Shown: one piece after another, positions 56,075 to 64,000 of the stretch
Numbering within the stretch: position 1 is the first letter of the stretch
Layout of the letters: each line of letters opens with the position of its first letter
Source: CAZYTM01 sp964649725
GTDB lineage: Bacteria; Desulfobacterota; Desulfuromonadia; Geobacterales; Geobacteraceae
Assembly: GCA_964649725.1 (NCBI GenBank)
Contig: CAZYTM010000006.1
Location: 1 to 64,000, forward strand
Direction: 5' to 3'
Length of the DNA stretch: 64,000 nt
Made by a program: the position numbers and the translations under genes
Notes under the pieces: model-generated
The model's input: the letters and a program-made list of their open reading frames with translations, nothing else
The model's database searches: none
Told to the model about the DNA's origin: nothing

Positions 56075-58393
56075 CTATTGCAGGGCATGGCTGATCGCCT
56101 CCTGCACATCCTCGATAAAGACGAAATCCAGGTCCTCCCGGACATTGTCAGGGATATCTTCCAGATCCTGATTGTTGCGGGACGGGGCCAGGACCTTTTT
56201 CACGCCGGCGCGACGGGCAGCGAGCACCTTCTCCTTGAGGCCGCCGATGGCGAGTACCCGTCCGGTCAGGCTGATCTCCCCGGTCATGGCTACATCACGT
56301 CGGGCCGGTCGGCCGGAGAGGAGTGACACTATGGCGGTGACCATGGTGATCCCTGCCGACGGGCCATCCTTCGGAATACTGCCTGCCGGGACATGGATAT
56401 GGATGCTCGAATCTTCGAAAAGCTGCGGATCGATTCCCAGCTTGCCGCTGTTGGCCTGGACAAACGAGAGTGCCGCGCGGGCCGACTCCTTCATGACATC
56501 CCCAAGAGAACCGGTAAGGATCAGCTCCCCCTTCCCCTTCATCCTGGTCGCCTCGACGAATATTATGTCACCACCGGTCTCTGTCCAGGCCAGTCCGGTC
56601 ACCACACCGACCCTGTCCTGTTCCGCCGCCACCTCGTTGAAGAATTTACGCGGCCCGAGGAACTCCTCCACCACTTCAGCAGTGATAATTTCGCGCAGCG
56701 GTTTCTGCTGGGTGATCTCCTTGGCCACCTTGCGGCAGACCGAGGCGATGGTCCGTTGCAGATTACGCACCCCGGCCTCCCGGGTGTATTCGCCGATCAT
56801 CCGGGCGATCGCCTCCTCCTTGAAGACCGGTGGCGTACCAAGCAGGCCGTTCTCATCGATCTCCCGCGGGATCAGAAACTTGAAGGAGATATGTTCCTTC
56901 TCCTCGGTGCTGTAACCGGCCAGCCGGATCGTCTCCATCCGGTCCTTGAGGGCGGGCGGGATCGGGTCGAGCTGGTTGGCGGTGGTGATGAACATGACAT
57001 TGGTCAGGTCGAACGGCACATCCAGATAGTGATCGGTGAAGGAGAAGTTCTGCTCCGGGTCGAGCACCTCCAGCAGGGCACTGGCCGGGTCGCCGCGGAA
57101 ATCGAGGCCGATCTTGTCCACTTCGTCCAGCATGAAGACCGGATTATTGGAACCGCAGCGGTAGATCTCCTGGATGATCCGCCCTGGCAGGGCACCGATA
57201 TAGGTGCGCCGGTGGCCGCGAATCTCTGCCTCGTCCCGCATCCCCCCCAGGGAGACACGGATGAACTTGCGCCCCAGGGAGCGGGCGATGGAGCGGCCGA
57301 GCGAGGTCTTGCCGACCCCTGGAGGACCGACGAAGCAGAGGATTGGCCCCTTGGTCTTCTCCTTCAGGGTGCGGACCGCCAGGTATTCCAGGATCCTCTC
57401 CTTCACCTTTTTCAGGTTGTAGTGGTCCTCGTCGAGTACTTTCTCTGCCTGACCGATGTCCCGATTATCTATGGTGGCGGTCTGCCAGGGCATGCCGGTA
57501 AGGTAGTCGAGATAGGTACGGGAGACGGTATACTCCGGTGAGGCCGGATTGATCCGTTCCAGCCTTTTAAGCTCCTTGTCGGCTATCTTCCTTACCTGTT
57601 CAGGCATGCCGGCGTTTTCGACCTTCCGCTTCAGGTCGTTCATCTCCCCCTGGCGCGTATCCTCCTCCCCCAGCTCCTCCTGAATCTGCTTCATCTGCTC
57701 GCGGAGGATATACTCCTTCTGGGTCTTGCCGACCTTCTTGGTCACTTCGGCCTGGACTTCGTTCTTGATCTGCAGCCGCTGCACCTCTGCAGTGAGGTGC
57801 ATGTAGACCTTCTTCAGCCGCTCCAGCGGGTCGACCGTCTCCAGCAGGCTCTGCAGCTCATCCTGCGGAAGATTGAGATAGAGCGCCACCAGGTCGGACA
57901 ACCGGGACGGGTTATCGATGAAGTCGATCATCTTCATCACATCTTCCGGTAAAGGTTTGCCATAGGAGAGGGCTATCTTCAGCAGGGCGTTGAGACTCGA
58001 TACCAGAGCCTCGGAGACCATCGATTTCTCCACGAACTCGCGAACCGCCTCGATATGCACTCTTAATACCGGGGTCTCCTGGTCCATTCCCAGCAGATGC
58101 ACCCGGGCGACCCCCTCCAGCATCACCCTGGCGCCCCCTTCACTGAGCCGGGTGAACTGGTTGATCTTGGCCAGGGTGCCGATGTCATGAAGGGCGGGAT
58201 AGATTTCGGCATCTGGTTCAAAGCGGAGTTTGAACAAGGCTACCAGATTATCGTTCCTGCCGCTCTCCTCGAAGGTAGGCAACTCCTCTTCTTTCAGGTA
58301 GAGAGGGAAGACCATGGAGGGGAAGACGACCATATCCCGGAGCGGATAGAGGGGGACAACTGCCGGTATTTCGATATTATGGGTATCGGTCAT
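56075..58393 (-). CDS. lon: ATP-dependent protease Lon
   Basis: A 772-residue, cytoplasmic AAA+ protease with an N-terminal substrate domain (VVPLYPLRDMVVFPSMVFPLYL), Walker A GPPGVGKTS (about 352-360), Walker B PVFMLDEVDKIG, sensor regions, and the S16 domain with the catalytic Ser in KDGPSAG (about 677) and Lys in GGLKEKVLAA (about 719). Full length for the family. It is the classical Lon, distinct from the AAA_32-type protease at 24.5 kb. Upstream sequence has a promoter and a stem-loop leader. Confidence 0.95.
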   Translation of the reverse strand: MTDTHNIEIPAVVPLYPLRDMVVFPSMVFPLYLKEEELPTFEESGRNDNLVALFKLRFEPDAEIYPALHDIGTLAKINQFTRLSEGGARVMLEGVARVHLLGMDQETPVLRVHIEAVREFVEKSMVSEALVSSLNALLKIALSYGKPLPEDVMKMIDFIDNPSRLSDLVALYLNLPQDELQSLLETVDPLERLKKVYMHLTAEVQRLQIKNEVQAEVTKKVGKTQKEYILREQMKQIQEELGEEDTRQGEMNDLKRKVENAGMPEQVRKIADKELKRLERINPASPEYTVSRTYLDYLTGMPWQTATIDNRDIGQAEKVLDEDHYNLKKVKERILEYLAVRTLKEKTKGPILCFVGPPGVGKTSLGRSIARSLGRKFIRVSLGGMRDEAEIRGHRRTYIGALPGRIIQEIYRCGSNNPVFMLDEVDKIGLDFRGDPASALLEVLDPEQNFSFTDHYLDVPFDLTNVMFITTANQLDPIPPALKDRMETIRLAGYSTEEKEHISFKFLIPREIDENGLLGTPPVFKEEAIARMIGEYTREAGVRNLQRTIASVCRKVAKEITQQKPLREIITAEVVEEFLGPRKFFNEVAAEQDRVGVVTGLAWTETGGDIIFVEATRMKGKGELILTGSLGDVMKESARAALSFVQANSGKLGIDPQLFEDSSIHIHVPAGSIPKDGPSAGITMVTAIVSLLSGRPARRDVAMTGEISLTGRVLAIGGLKEKVLAARRAGVKKVLAPSRNNQDLEDIPDNVREDLDFVFIEDVQEAISHALQ

Positions 58394-58410
58394 GTAAGTA
58401 TCTCTCTGGT

Positions 58411-58440
58411 GCAGCAGGGGAGCGTTCGAAGCCCTGCTGC
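58411..58440 (-). promoter_or_regulatory. Stem-loop in the lon leader
   Basis: GCAGCAGGG (58411-58419) and CCCTGCTGC (58432-58440) make a perfect 9-bp stem with a 12-base loop. It sits at the predicted 5' end of the lon mRNA, 18 bases before the start codon, so it could shield the 5' end or affect translation. Confidence 0.55.
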
Positions 58441-58449
58441 CAAGGTTAA

Positions 58450-58478
58450 AGAGTAACCACTAATAGCAGTTATGTCAA
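58450..58478 (-). promoter_or_regulatory. Possible lon promoter
   Basis: On the minus strand, TTGACA, 17 bp, TACTCT. The -35 is perfect; the -10 is weak. The start would be about 58443, at the leader stem-loop. No sigma-32 consensus is seen. Confidence 0.5.
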
Positions 58479-58599
58479 TAGCTGGAGGAGAGCTGCATTG
58501 GACGCAGACCTTGCCGGCATCCTGCCATTGCAGGTGCATGGCACGCCAGTTTGTCACAGCTGTTGCTGCAGATAGCGGATAATCGCCATTCTCGATTTG

Positions 58600-59094
58600 T
58601 CATTCAATACGTAAAGTGAGCTGTTCCGAGATGCCGTTAAAGGTTGCCTTAACGGTGTAACTCCCAGTTGCCACCTGATTGCCAGAGTTATCCCGCTGCG
58701 ACCAGCTGAAAGGATATGATTTCGCTTCGCCGGGAGGGAGTATGAACTGATAAGCCAGAGCCGGAAATGCCCGGCCGTAATATGGGTTCCATATCTCGCT
58801 CTCCCCCTGACAGACCTGGATGGTCGCCTCAGGGAGACCGGTAAACATTTCGAAGCGGAGACTGCCGGTATTCTTGACTGTAAAGCTGATCGGGACCTCT
58901 TCGCCAGATCGGACAATGTTTAGCGTGGTCAAGCTGAACTGCAGCGATTGATACTGGTGGGTGCTCGTCACCAGCTCTCCCCTGCCACCCGACCCCCCGT
59001 CACTACTGCTGCTGCCGCAACCCGAAAGGATGCAGGCTAACAGGGAGAAGCCGGCAATCGCACTCGACAACCGCAGAAGATAATTTACCGGCAT
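58600..59094 (-). CDS. BsuPI-domain lipoprotein
   Basis: A 164-residue lipoprotein (LSGC, lipid Cys26), then a Ser/Gly linker and a BsuPI domain (VPISFTVKNTGSLRFEMFTG; LPPGEAKSYPFSWSQRDNSG; VATGSYTVKATF). BsuPI was described as an intracellular proteinase inhibitor domain in Bacillus; here it is on the surface of a membrane. Function unproven. Next to lon on the same strand, but 206 bp apart. Confidence 0.75.
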   Translation of the reverse strand: MPVNYLLRLSSAIAGFSLLACILSGCGSSSSDGGSGGRGELVTSTHQYQSLQFSLTTLNIVRSGEEVPISFTVKNTGSLRFEMFTGLPEATIQVCQGESEIWNPYYGRAFPALAYQFILPPGEAKSYPFSWSQRDNSGNQVATGSYTVKATFNGISEQLTLRIE

Positions 59095-59172
59095 AAGGGA
59101 TTCTCGGTTAACAATATTGGTGCCGCGCCGGTATCAGGTCAGCCTGTTTTGGAACTTGAAGAGCGTTAGTGC

Positions 59173-59559
59173 TCACTGCAGATAAAAGCCGACGGTCTTC
59201 AACAGATGCTGCATCTGTTGCATCTTGAAAGGTTTGGCCACTATACCGAAGGCACCGGCAGCTTCAGCCGCCTTGCAGAGCCCTTCATTGTCCATGGAAC
59301 TGCAGATCACCACCCGGGCCTGCGGGTCGAGTGCCAGGATCTCCCGGGTCGCTTCGACCCCGTCCTTGCCCGGCATCACGATATCCATGAAGATAAGCTG
59401 TGGTCGAAGTTTATCATAAGCCTGGACAGCCTCGTAGCCATCCTTCACCTCGGCCACGATGGTGAAACCGTTCATCTCCAGTATCCGCCGCAGCATCTCC
59501 CGCATCAGCTGGATGTCATCGGCAATGATTGCCGTCTTTTTGTCGTTTTTACCGGTCAT
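59173..59559 (-). CDS. Single-domain response regulator (CheY-like)
   Basis: A 128-residue receiver domain: acidic pair ADD (about residue 13), phospho-acceptor Asp in IFMDIVMPGKDG (about 58), Ser/Thr in ICSS, and the Lys of AKPF (about 109). No output domain, so it acts by protein contact. The ATG with GGAG eleven bases upstream is preferred over longer frames up to 59634. No histidine kinase is adjacent. Confidence 0.85.
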   Translation of the reverse strand: MTGKNDKKTAIIADDIQLMREMLRRILEMNGFTIVAEVKDGYEAVQAYDKLRPQLIFMDIVMPGKDGVEATREILALDPQARVVICSSMDNEGLCKAAEAAGAFGIVAKPFKMQQMQHLLKTVGFYLQ

Positions 59560-59709
59560 TATATCTGAGCTCCGTGGGAAGTGCTTATCCGTCATCTGTA
59601 ATTGCGCCGCCATGCTGGCGAGGTTGCCCATCATATAACAACTCTGCCGGGGGAAGCAACAGCTTTTCCAGCTCTTTGCGGGCCGGCCGGAAGGAGTTGC
59701 CGGATGTAG

Positions 59710-60267
59710 TCATTCCTTCTCTGCCGACAGCCGGTAGCCGTTGTAGGAGCAGGTCTCTCCCCGGCTCTTGCGCTCTTTAACTCTGGTAACGGCCGTTGCC
59801 GGATAGCCTAGAGTGATAACCAGCGGCACCCGCTTCCCCTTCGGGATGCCGAGCAGCCGCTTCACTCCGGCTTCGTCGAACCAGCCGATGATGCAACTCC
59901 CCAGACCCTCATCAGCAGCCTGCAGACAGAGGTTTTCCACTGCCATGCCGATGTCGAGCAGGTAGTAGGGCTTCCCCTTCAGCTGCCCGGCCAGACGGGG
60001 GATAAGATTCGGCGTTTCCGCCACCACCGCTACCAGCACCGGCGCGCTGCTGGCGAATCGGTTCATTACCATATCCTGCAGTCGTTCGGCCACAGCGGAT
60101 CTTAGTTGCGACTCATCCACCACGACAAAGAACCAGGGCTGGCTGTTACAGGCCGACGGAGCCAGCCGCGCCGCCTCCAGACAACGCTCCAGCTGCTCCC
60201 GGCTGACCGGCCGGTCGCTGTAGCCCCGGTCGCTCTGCCGGCGCCGGACCAGGTCAAGAAAGGTCAT
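59710..60267 (-). CDS. Nitroreductase family protein
   Basis: A 185-residue FMN-dependent oxidoreductase: FLDLVRRRQSDRGYSDRPVS at the N-terminus, APSACNSQPW FMN-binding segment, DIGMAVENLCLQAADEGLGSCIIGWFD, and GYPA near the end. It may reduce nitro or quinone compounds with NAD(P)H. It lies 27 bp after the ABC-F gene, on the same strand. Confidence 0.9.
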   Translation of the reverse strand: MTFLDLVRRRQSDRGYSDRPVSREQLERCLEAARLAPSACNSQPWFFVVVDESQLRSAVAERLQDMVMNRFASSAPVLVAVVAETPNLIPRLAGQLKGKPYYLLDIGMAVENLCLQAADEGLGSCIIGWFDEAGVKRLLGIPKGKRVPLVITLGYPATAVTRVKERKSRGETCSYNGYRLSAEKE

Positions 60268-60294
60268 CTATCGCTCCGAATCTGCCGATATGCC

Positions 60295-62256
60295 TCAATG
60301 CAGCTCCTCCCACTCCCCGTAGAGGGTTGCGATCCGGGCGGTCAGGGCAGCATGGGTCTCACCCCCGCGTCGCCCCCGCTCAGGGTCACTGAAGAAGTCC
60401 GGGTCGGCCAGCTGCTCTTCCAGTGATGCCAGCTCCTGTTCCGCCGCCTCGATCTCTCCCTCCAGCTCTGCCAGCCGCTTCTGCTGCTTGCGCCCCTGTT
60501 GCTGCCGGCGTTTCTCCTCTTCCCGCTGCTGTTGCCGCTCTTCCTTGGTAGCGGGAACCGGGGAACCGGGAACAGGTAACGGGGAACGGTTAACAGGAGA
60601 AGGTGCATGGGAAACGGCAGCAAGAACTGCCGGCTGGTTTACTGCTGCTGCATCAGCTGCGCCCTTCTTCGCCAGGTAGTATTCATAATCGCCATGATAG
60701 GAGGTAAGCCCCCCATTCTCCACCTCCACCACCCTGGTGGCGAGGCCGTCGATGAAGTGGCGGTCGTGGGAGACAAAGACCAGGGTGCCGGAGAAGCTGC
60801 GCAGCGCCTCCAGCAGCACATCCTTGCTGAAGAGGTCGAGATGGTTGGTCGGTTCGTCCATGAGCAGCAGGTTGGCCGGCTTGAGCAGCATCTTGGCCAG
60901 AGCCAGGCGGTTCCGCTCGCCGCCGGAGAGGACCTCGACCGGCTTGTGGATATCGTCCCCGGAGAAGAGGAAGGTGCCGAGGATATCGCGCAGCTGCGGC
61001 ACCATGGCGAACGGCGCATCGGCCAGCAGTTCGTCATAGACGCTCCGGCCGGCGGTCAACTGTTCGGCCTGGTCCTGGGCGAAGTAGTCGCTGAGCATAT
61101 TGTGCCCCGGCAGCCGTTCCCCCGACTGGAACTGGGCACCGGCCAGCACCGCCATCAGGGTCGACTTGCCGGCGCCGTTGTGCCCCACCAGGGCGATCCG
61201 TTCCCGTTGCTCGACGATAAAGTCGATAGAATCGAGCACCACCTTGTCGCCGTATCCCTTGGTCAGGCGCTTCAACTCCAGCACCACCCTGCCGCTCTTC
61301 GGTGCATCGGGAAAGCGGAATCTGATCTTCTTCCTTGCCGGCGGCAGGACGATCCGCTCTATCTTCTCCAGCTGCTTCATCCGCGACTGCACCAGAGCAG
61401 CCTTATCCGCCTTGTAGCGGAAGCGGCGGATGAACTCCTCCATCTTCTCGATCTCTTCGTCCTGGCGCCGCTTCGCCTCCCTGAGCGCCGCCACCCGCTC
61501 CTCCCGCTGCAGCAGATAGTTTGAGTAGGAGCAGTGGTAGTCGGTCAGGGTATGGTTCCAGACCTCACTGATCCGGTGGCAGACCCGGTCGAGGAAAAAG
61601 CGGTCGTGGGAGACCAGCATCACCGAACCGGGGTAGTTCTGCAGGTAATCCTCCAGCCAGTTGCGCGCCTCGATGTCGAGATGGTTGGTCGGCTCATCCA
61701 GGAGCAGCACATTCGGCTTCATCAGCAGCAGCCTGGCCAGAGCGATCCGCATCTGCCAGCCGCCGGAGAATTCGCCACAGTCGCGCCCCCAGTCAGTCGG
61801 GAGGAAGCCGAGCCCGGCCAGCACCCTCCCGACCTCTGCCTCCATGGTGTAACCACCTTGCAAACGGAACTCTTCCTGGAGATGGCCGAAACGTTCCAGC
61901 AGAGCATTGTGCTCAGGGGCATCATGGGAGACCACGGTCAACTTGGCGGTCAGTTCCTTGAGCTCTTTCTCTATACCCTGCAGTCCGGCCAGGGCCGAAA
62001 GGGCGGCGGCAAAGAGGGTCTCGCCGCGGGTGACGATGCCATCCTGGGGAAGATAGCCGACCGATGCCCCCTTGGCAAAGATCAGCTCGCCGCTGCCATA
62101 TTCCACCTGACCGGCGATGATCCGCATCAGGGTAGACTTGCCGGCACCATTCTCGCCGACCAGCCCGACCCGCTCCCCCTTTTTCAGGTGCCAGGAGATA
62201 TCGGTGAAAAGTGGGGTGCCGGCGAAGTCTTTATTGAGGTTCAGGAGGTGCAGCAT
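60295..62256 (-). CDS. ABC-F family ATPase
   Basis: A 653-residue soluble protein with two ABC domains: Walker A GENGAGKS (about 36) and GHNGAGKS (about 352), signature FSGGWQMR and LSGGERNR, Walker B LLLDEPTNHLD and LLMDEPTNHLD, and the linker (PtIM) helices between. The C-terminus has a coiled-coil with Gln/Arg-rich run (about 560-653), as in Uup/YheS-type members. ABC-F proteins act on ribosomes, not in transport. Lies 12 bp after hisC. Confidence 0.93.
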   Translation of the reverse strand: MLHLLNLNKDFAGTPLFTDISWHLKKGERVGLVGENGAGKSTLMRIIAGQVEYGSGELIFAKGASVGYLPQDGIVTRGETLFAAALSALAGLQGIEKELKELTAKLTVVSHDAPEHNALLERFGHLQEEFRLQGGYTMEAEVGRVLAGLGFLPTDWGRDCGEFSGGWQMRIALARLLLMKPNVLLLDEPTNHLDIEARNWLEDYLQNYPGSVMLVSHDRFFLDRVCHRISEVWNHTLTDYHCSYSNYLLQREERVAALREAKRRQDEEIEKMEEFIRRFRYKADKAALVQSRMKQLEKIERIVLPPARKKIRFRFPDAPKSGRVVLELKRLTKGYGDKVVLDSIDFIVEQRERIALVGHNGAGKSTLMAVLAGAQFQSGERLPGHNMLSDYFAQDQAEQLTAGRSVYDELLADAPFAMVPQLRDILGTFLFSGDDIHKPVEVLSGGERNRLALAKMLLKPANLLLMDEPTNHLDLFSKDVLLEALRSFSGTLVFVSHDRHFIDGLATRVVEVENGGLTSYHGDYEYYLAKKGAADAAAVNQPAVLAAVSHAPSPVNRSPLPVPGSPVPATKEERQQQREEEKRRQQQGRKQQKRLAELEGEIEAAEQELASLEEQLADPDFFSDPERGRRGGETHAALTARIATLYGEWEELH

Positions 62257-62268
62257 GGGGATCTTTCT

Positions 62269-63309
62269 TTAACCTATCTCCGCCAGCGCAGCCAGGGTCT
62301 GCTCCATCTCGGCCCTGGTGCCGATGCTGATACGCAGACCATGACAGAGGAGCGGGTCGCTGAAATAGCGCACCAGGATACGTCGAGCAAAGAGCCCGTC
62401 GTAAACCCTCTTGCCATCACGATCCGGCGGCATGGCAAAGAGATAATTGCCATGGGAAGGGATTACCTGCCAGCCGCGCTGCTGCAACTGATCGCTGAAC
62501 CAGTCGCGGGTAGCGCGGATCTTGGCCACGCACTCGCGGAAATAGTCCTGGTCTTCCAGAGCTGCGGTAGCCGCGACCTGGGCGAGTCGGTCAAGATTGT
62601 AGTGATCCCTGATCTTGTTCAGGGCCGCAACCACTTCGGGTCGCGCCACTGCCAGGCCGAGACGCATGCCGGCCAGCGAATAGCTCTTGGAAAAGGTCCG
62701 GGTCACCACCACGTTATCAAAGCGACGCACCAGCTCGAGCGAGTTCTCGTCGCTGAAATCGGCATACGCCTCGTCCACCACCAGCATCCGCACCCGACCG
62801 GCCAGCTCGGCGATGAACGACTGCGGGAAGGAGAAGCCTAAGGGGGCATTCGGGTTAGTGAGGAAAAAGAGCTTCCCGTCGTAGTGATCCGGCAGCCCGG
62901 CGATAGTGAAATCTTCATTCAGCCCGAAGGTGCGCACCCGCGCCCCCTGGATCTCCGCCAGAGTGGCATAGTAGGAGTAAGAGGGGTGGACGTAGGCGAT
63001 CTCCTCCCCCTCGCCGGCAAAGGCACGGATCAGGTTGTTGAGCAGCTCGTCAGAACCGTTCGCCATGACTATCCACTCCAGCGGATAGCCATAGAGCGCA
63101 GCAGCGGCCCTACGCGGAGCGACGCTGGCGGCATCGGGGTATTTGCGCAACCCCTCACCCGTCTCGTTCTGGATCGCCTCGATAACCCTTGGTGATGGCG
63201 GATAGGGGTTTTCGTTGGTGTTCAGCTTTATGTAGGCCCCTTCCTCCTCGGGTTGGAAACCAGGGACATAGCCGGTCATCTCGGCGATATTCTTGCGCAG
63301 CGGGATCAT
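62269..63309 (-). CDS. hisC: Histidinol-phosphate aminotransferase
   Basis: A 346-residue PLP-dependent enzyme for the seventh step of histidine synthesis. It has the N-terminal LNTNENPYPPSP motif, the ANGSDELL segment, LTNPNAPLGF, VDEAYADFS, and the PLP Lys in TFSKSYSLAGMRLG (about residue 208), followed by the Arg at GLRISIG. Standard length. The third his gene in the window, but 12 kb from hisI. Confidence 0.93.
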   Translation of the reverse strand: MIPLRKNIAEMTGYVPGFQPEEEGAYIKLNTNENPYPPSPRVIEAIQNETGEGLRKYPDAASVAPRRAAAALYGYPLEWIVMANGSDELLNNLIRAFAGEGEEIAYVHPSYSYYATLAEIQGARVRTFGLNEDFTIAGLPDHYDGKLFFLTNPNAPLGFSFPQSFIAELAGRVRMLVVDEAYADFSDENSLELVRRFDNVVVTRTFSKSYSLAGMRLGLAVARPEVVAALNKIRDHYNLDRLAQVAATAALEDQDYFRECVAKIRATRDWFSDQLQQRGWQVIPSHGNYLFAMPPDRDGKRVYDGLFARRILVRYFSDPLLCHGLRISIGTRAEMEQTLAALAEIG

Positions 63310-63355
63310 CTCTTCCTCCTGAAAAGGGGGGATTTGTCAGGGGATACCGATCGTC

Positions 63356-64000
63356 TCAAAACCCCTGGAACGAGTTAAAGGGGAGCACCGTCATCCCCTC
63401 CAGCTTCGGGACCAGCATCGTATCTTCCACCGGCCGGTTCAACTCAGGTTCATCAAAGGTGATGCGGACCGATTCGCCGGCCGCAGTGTTAAGCTCGATA
63501 ACCGCAGGGAAGGCGACGCCGTCATAGACCTGATAATCACGGAACAAGACCTGGTCCCCGTCTTCAGTCACCTTGCGCTGCACCAGCCCCTGGCCGTCAT
63601 AGTAAATCGTTTCGCGGCGCCCGTCGGCCATGGTGAATTCCCTTTTCAGTGCCGGACCTGCCGGAGGTGGCATATCCACGACCCAGTGCAGCAACCCCCA
63701 GCTGCGCAGACCTTCCCGCGCCGGCAGTTCGGCTATACTGCCACTATAGGCGATACTCTTTGCCGGGATAAGACAGGTCAACCGCTCCTTGCTGCTGAAG
63801 AGCTCCAGCAGAGTCATGCCGAAGGGGGAGAGTATGGCCAGATGGAAACGATCCGGACGCTTGAATACTAGGTAACCGCGCCCACCCCGGCTCCCTTCGG
63901 GAGTCTGCATGGCAATGGCAACAGCAGACTGGACCGTCTCCATCACTTTGCCCGGCACCACTCCGATCAACGGTCTGGGGGGGGTGGCACAGCCGGTCAG
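63356..64000 (-). CDS. Lipoprotein, LolB-like (start outside window)
   Basis: The frame is open from the right window edge, so the start lies outside. The first visible residues are LTGCATPPRP, a lipobox with the lipidated Cys only four residues from the edge; an internal TTG at 63970 is not the start. The remaining 214 residues have alternating strands (GRGYLVFKRPDRFHLAILSPFGMTLLELFSSKERL; IYYDGQGLVQRKV) like the LolB/DUF4292-type half-barrel fold that holds lipoprotein acyl chains. LolB identity is tentative. Confidence 0.65.
   Translation of the reverse strand: MTGCATPPRPLIGVVPGKVMETVQSAVAIAMQTPEGSRGGRGYLVFKRPDRFHLAILSPFGMTLLELFSSKERLTCLIPAKSIAYSGSIAELPAREGLRSWGLLHWVVDMPPPAGPALKREFTMADGRRETIYYDGQGLVQRKVTEDGDQVLFRDYQVYDGVAFPAVIELNTAAGESVRITFDEPELNRPVEDTMLVPKLEGMTVLPFNSFQGF

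Noticed and set aside
54141..57541. Several long plus-strand frames (270 to 415 codons) opposite mla and lon genes
   Set aside because: They are antisense to clear gene families; such frames are common in GC-rich DNA. No protein family is recognisable.
60607..62841. Plus-strand frames of 305 and 435 codons opposite the ABC-F and hisC genes
   Set aside because: Antisense to well-supported genes, with low-complexity His/Gln/Leu-rich content typical of shadow frames.

Overview
The window looks like chromosome of a Geobacter-type bacterium (Desulfuromonadia). The pointers are multihaem c-type cytochromes with CxxCH and Geobacter-style CxxxxCH haem motifs, giant secreted proteins with RCC1 and delta-60 repeats, and a sucA-sucB-lpdA-acnA-pdhABC supercluster as in Geobacter. 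Most of the DNA is GC-rich. Two stretches (about 20.9-24.0 kb and 45.2-49.8 kb) are AT-rich and carry accessory genes.

Layout. 1-12.6 kb: two tandem paralogous giant exported proteins; the first is cut by the window edge. 12.7-20.8 kb: two radical SAM proteins, small DUF2442, zinc-ribbon and GyrI-like genes, a 12-haem periplasmic cytochrome, a CheV coupling protein and a glycosyltransferase. 20.9-24.0 kb: accessory island 1, holding a Fic-antitoxin-like gene, a decayed Fic toxin tail, a small structured RNA with a near-consensus promoter beside a DUF3800 gene, a 126-bp inverted-repeat element, an unknown ORF, an attC-like hairpin, a Suppressor-of-Fused-domain gene and 20-bp iterons. 24.0-39.4 kb (minus strand): a Cys-rich exported protein, a Lon-like AAA protease, lipB, pyruvate dehydrogenase (pdhC, pdhB, pdhA), aconitase, lpdA and 2-oxoglutarate dehydrogenase (sucB, sucA). 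LipB starts lipoylation of the two E2 enzymes and LpdA can serve both complexes, so the block forms one functional unit for pyruvate entry and TCA flux. 39.5-45.1 kb: ferredoxin-like protein, DUF190, CrcB fluoride channel, outer-membrane protein, RNase E/G and hisG.

45.2-49.8 kb: accessory island 2 lies between hisG and hisI. It has an XRE regulator, small secreted proteins, a pseudogene with three lesions, two zinc-ribbon membrane proteins, an LprI-type lipoprotein, a murein amidase and a RelE/HigA-like toxin-antitoxin pair. hisG and hisI have matching promoters, which suggests the island split a once compact his locus. 49.8-64 kb (minus strand): hisI, a paired M16 peptidase operon, mlaD-mlaF-mlaE lipid transport, Lon, a BsuPI-domain lipoprotein, a response regulator, nitroreductase, an ABC-F ATPase, hisC and the 3' part of a lipoprotein gene.

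The strongest leads are the structured RNA next to DUF3800, the attC-like site behind the SUFU gene, the Fic antitoxin with its antisense toxin remnant, and the tandem cytochrome/RCC1/delta-60 proteins. No tRNA, rRNA, CRISPR array or intact insertion sequence was recognised. All functional calls are by motif and family recognition from the sequence alone.
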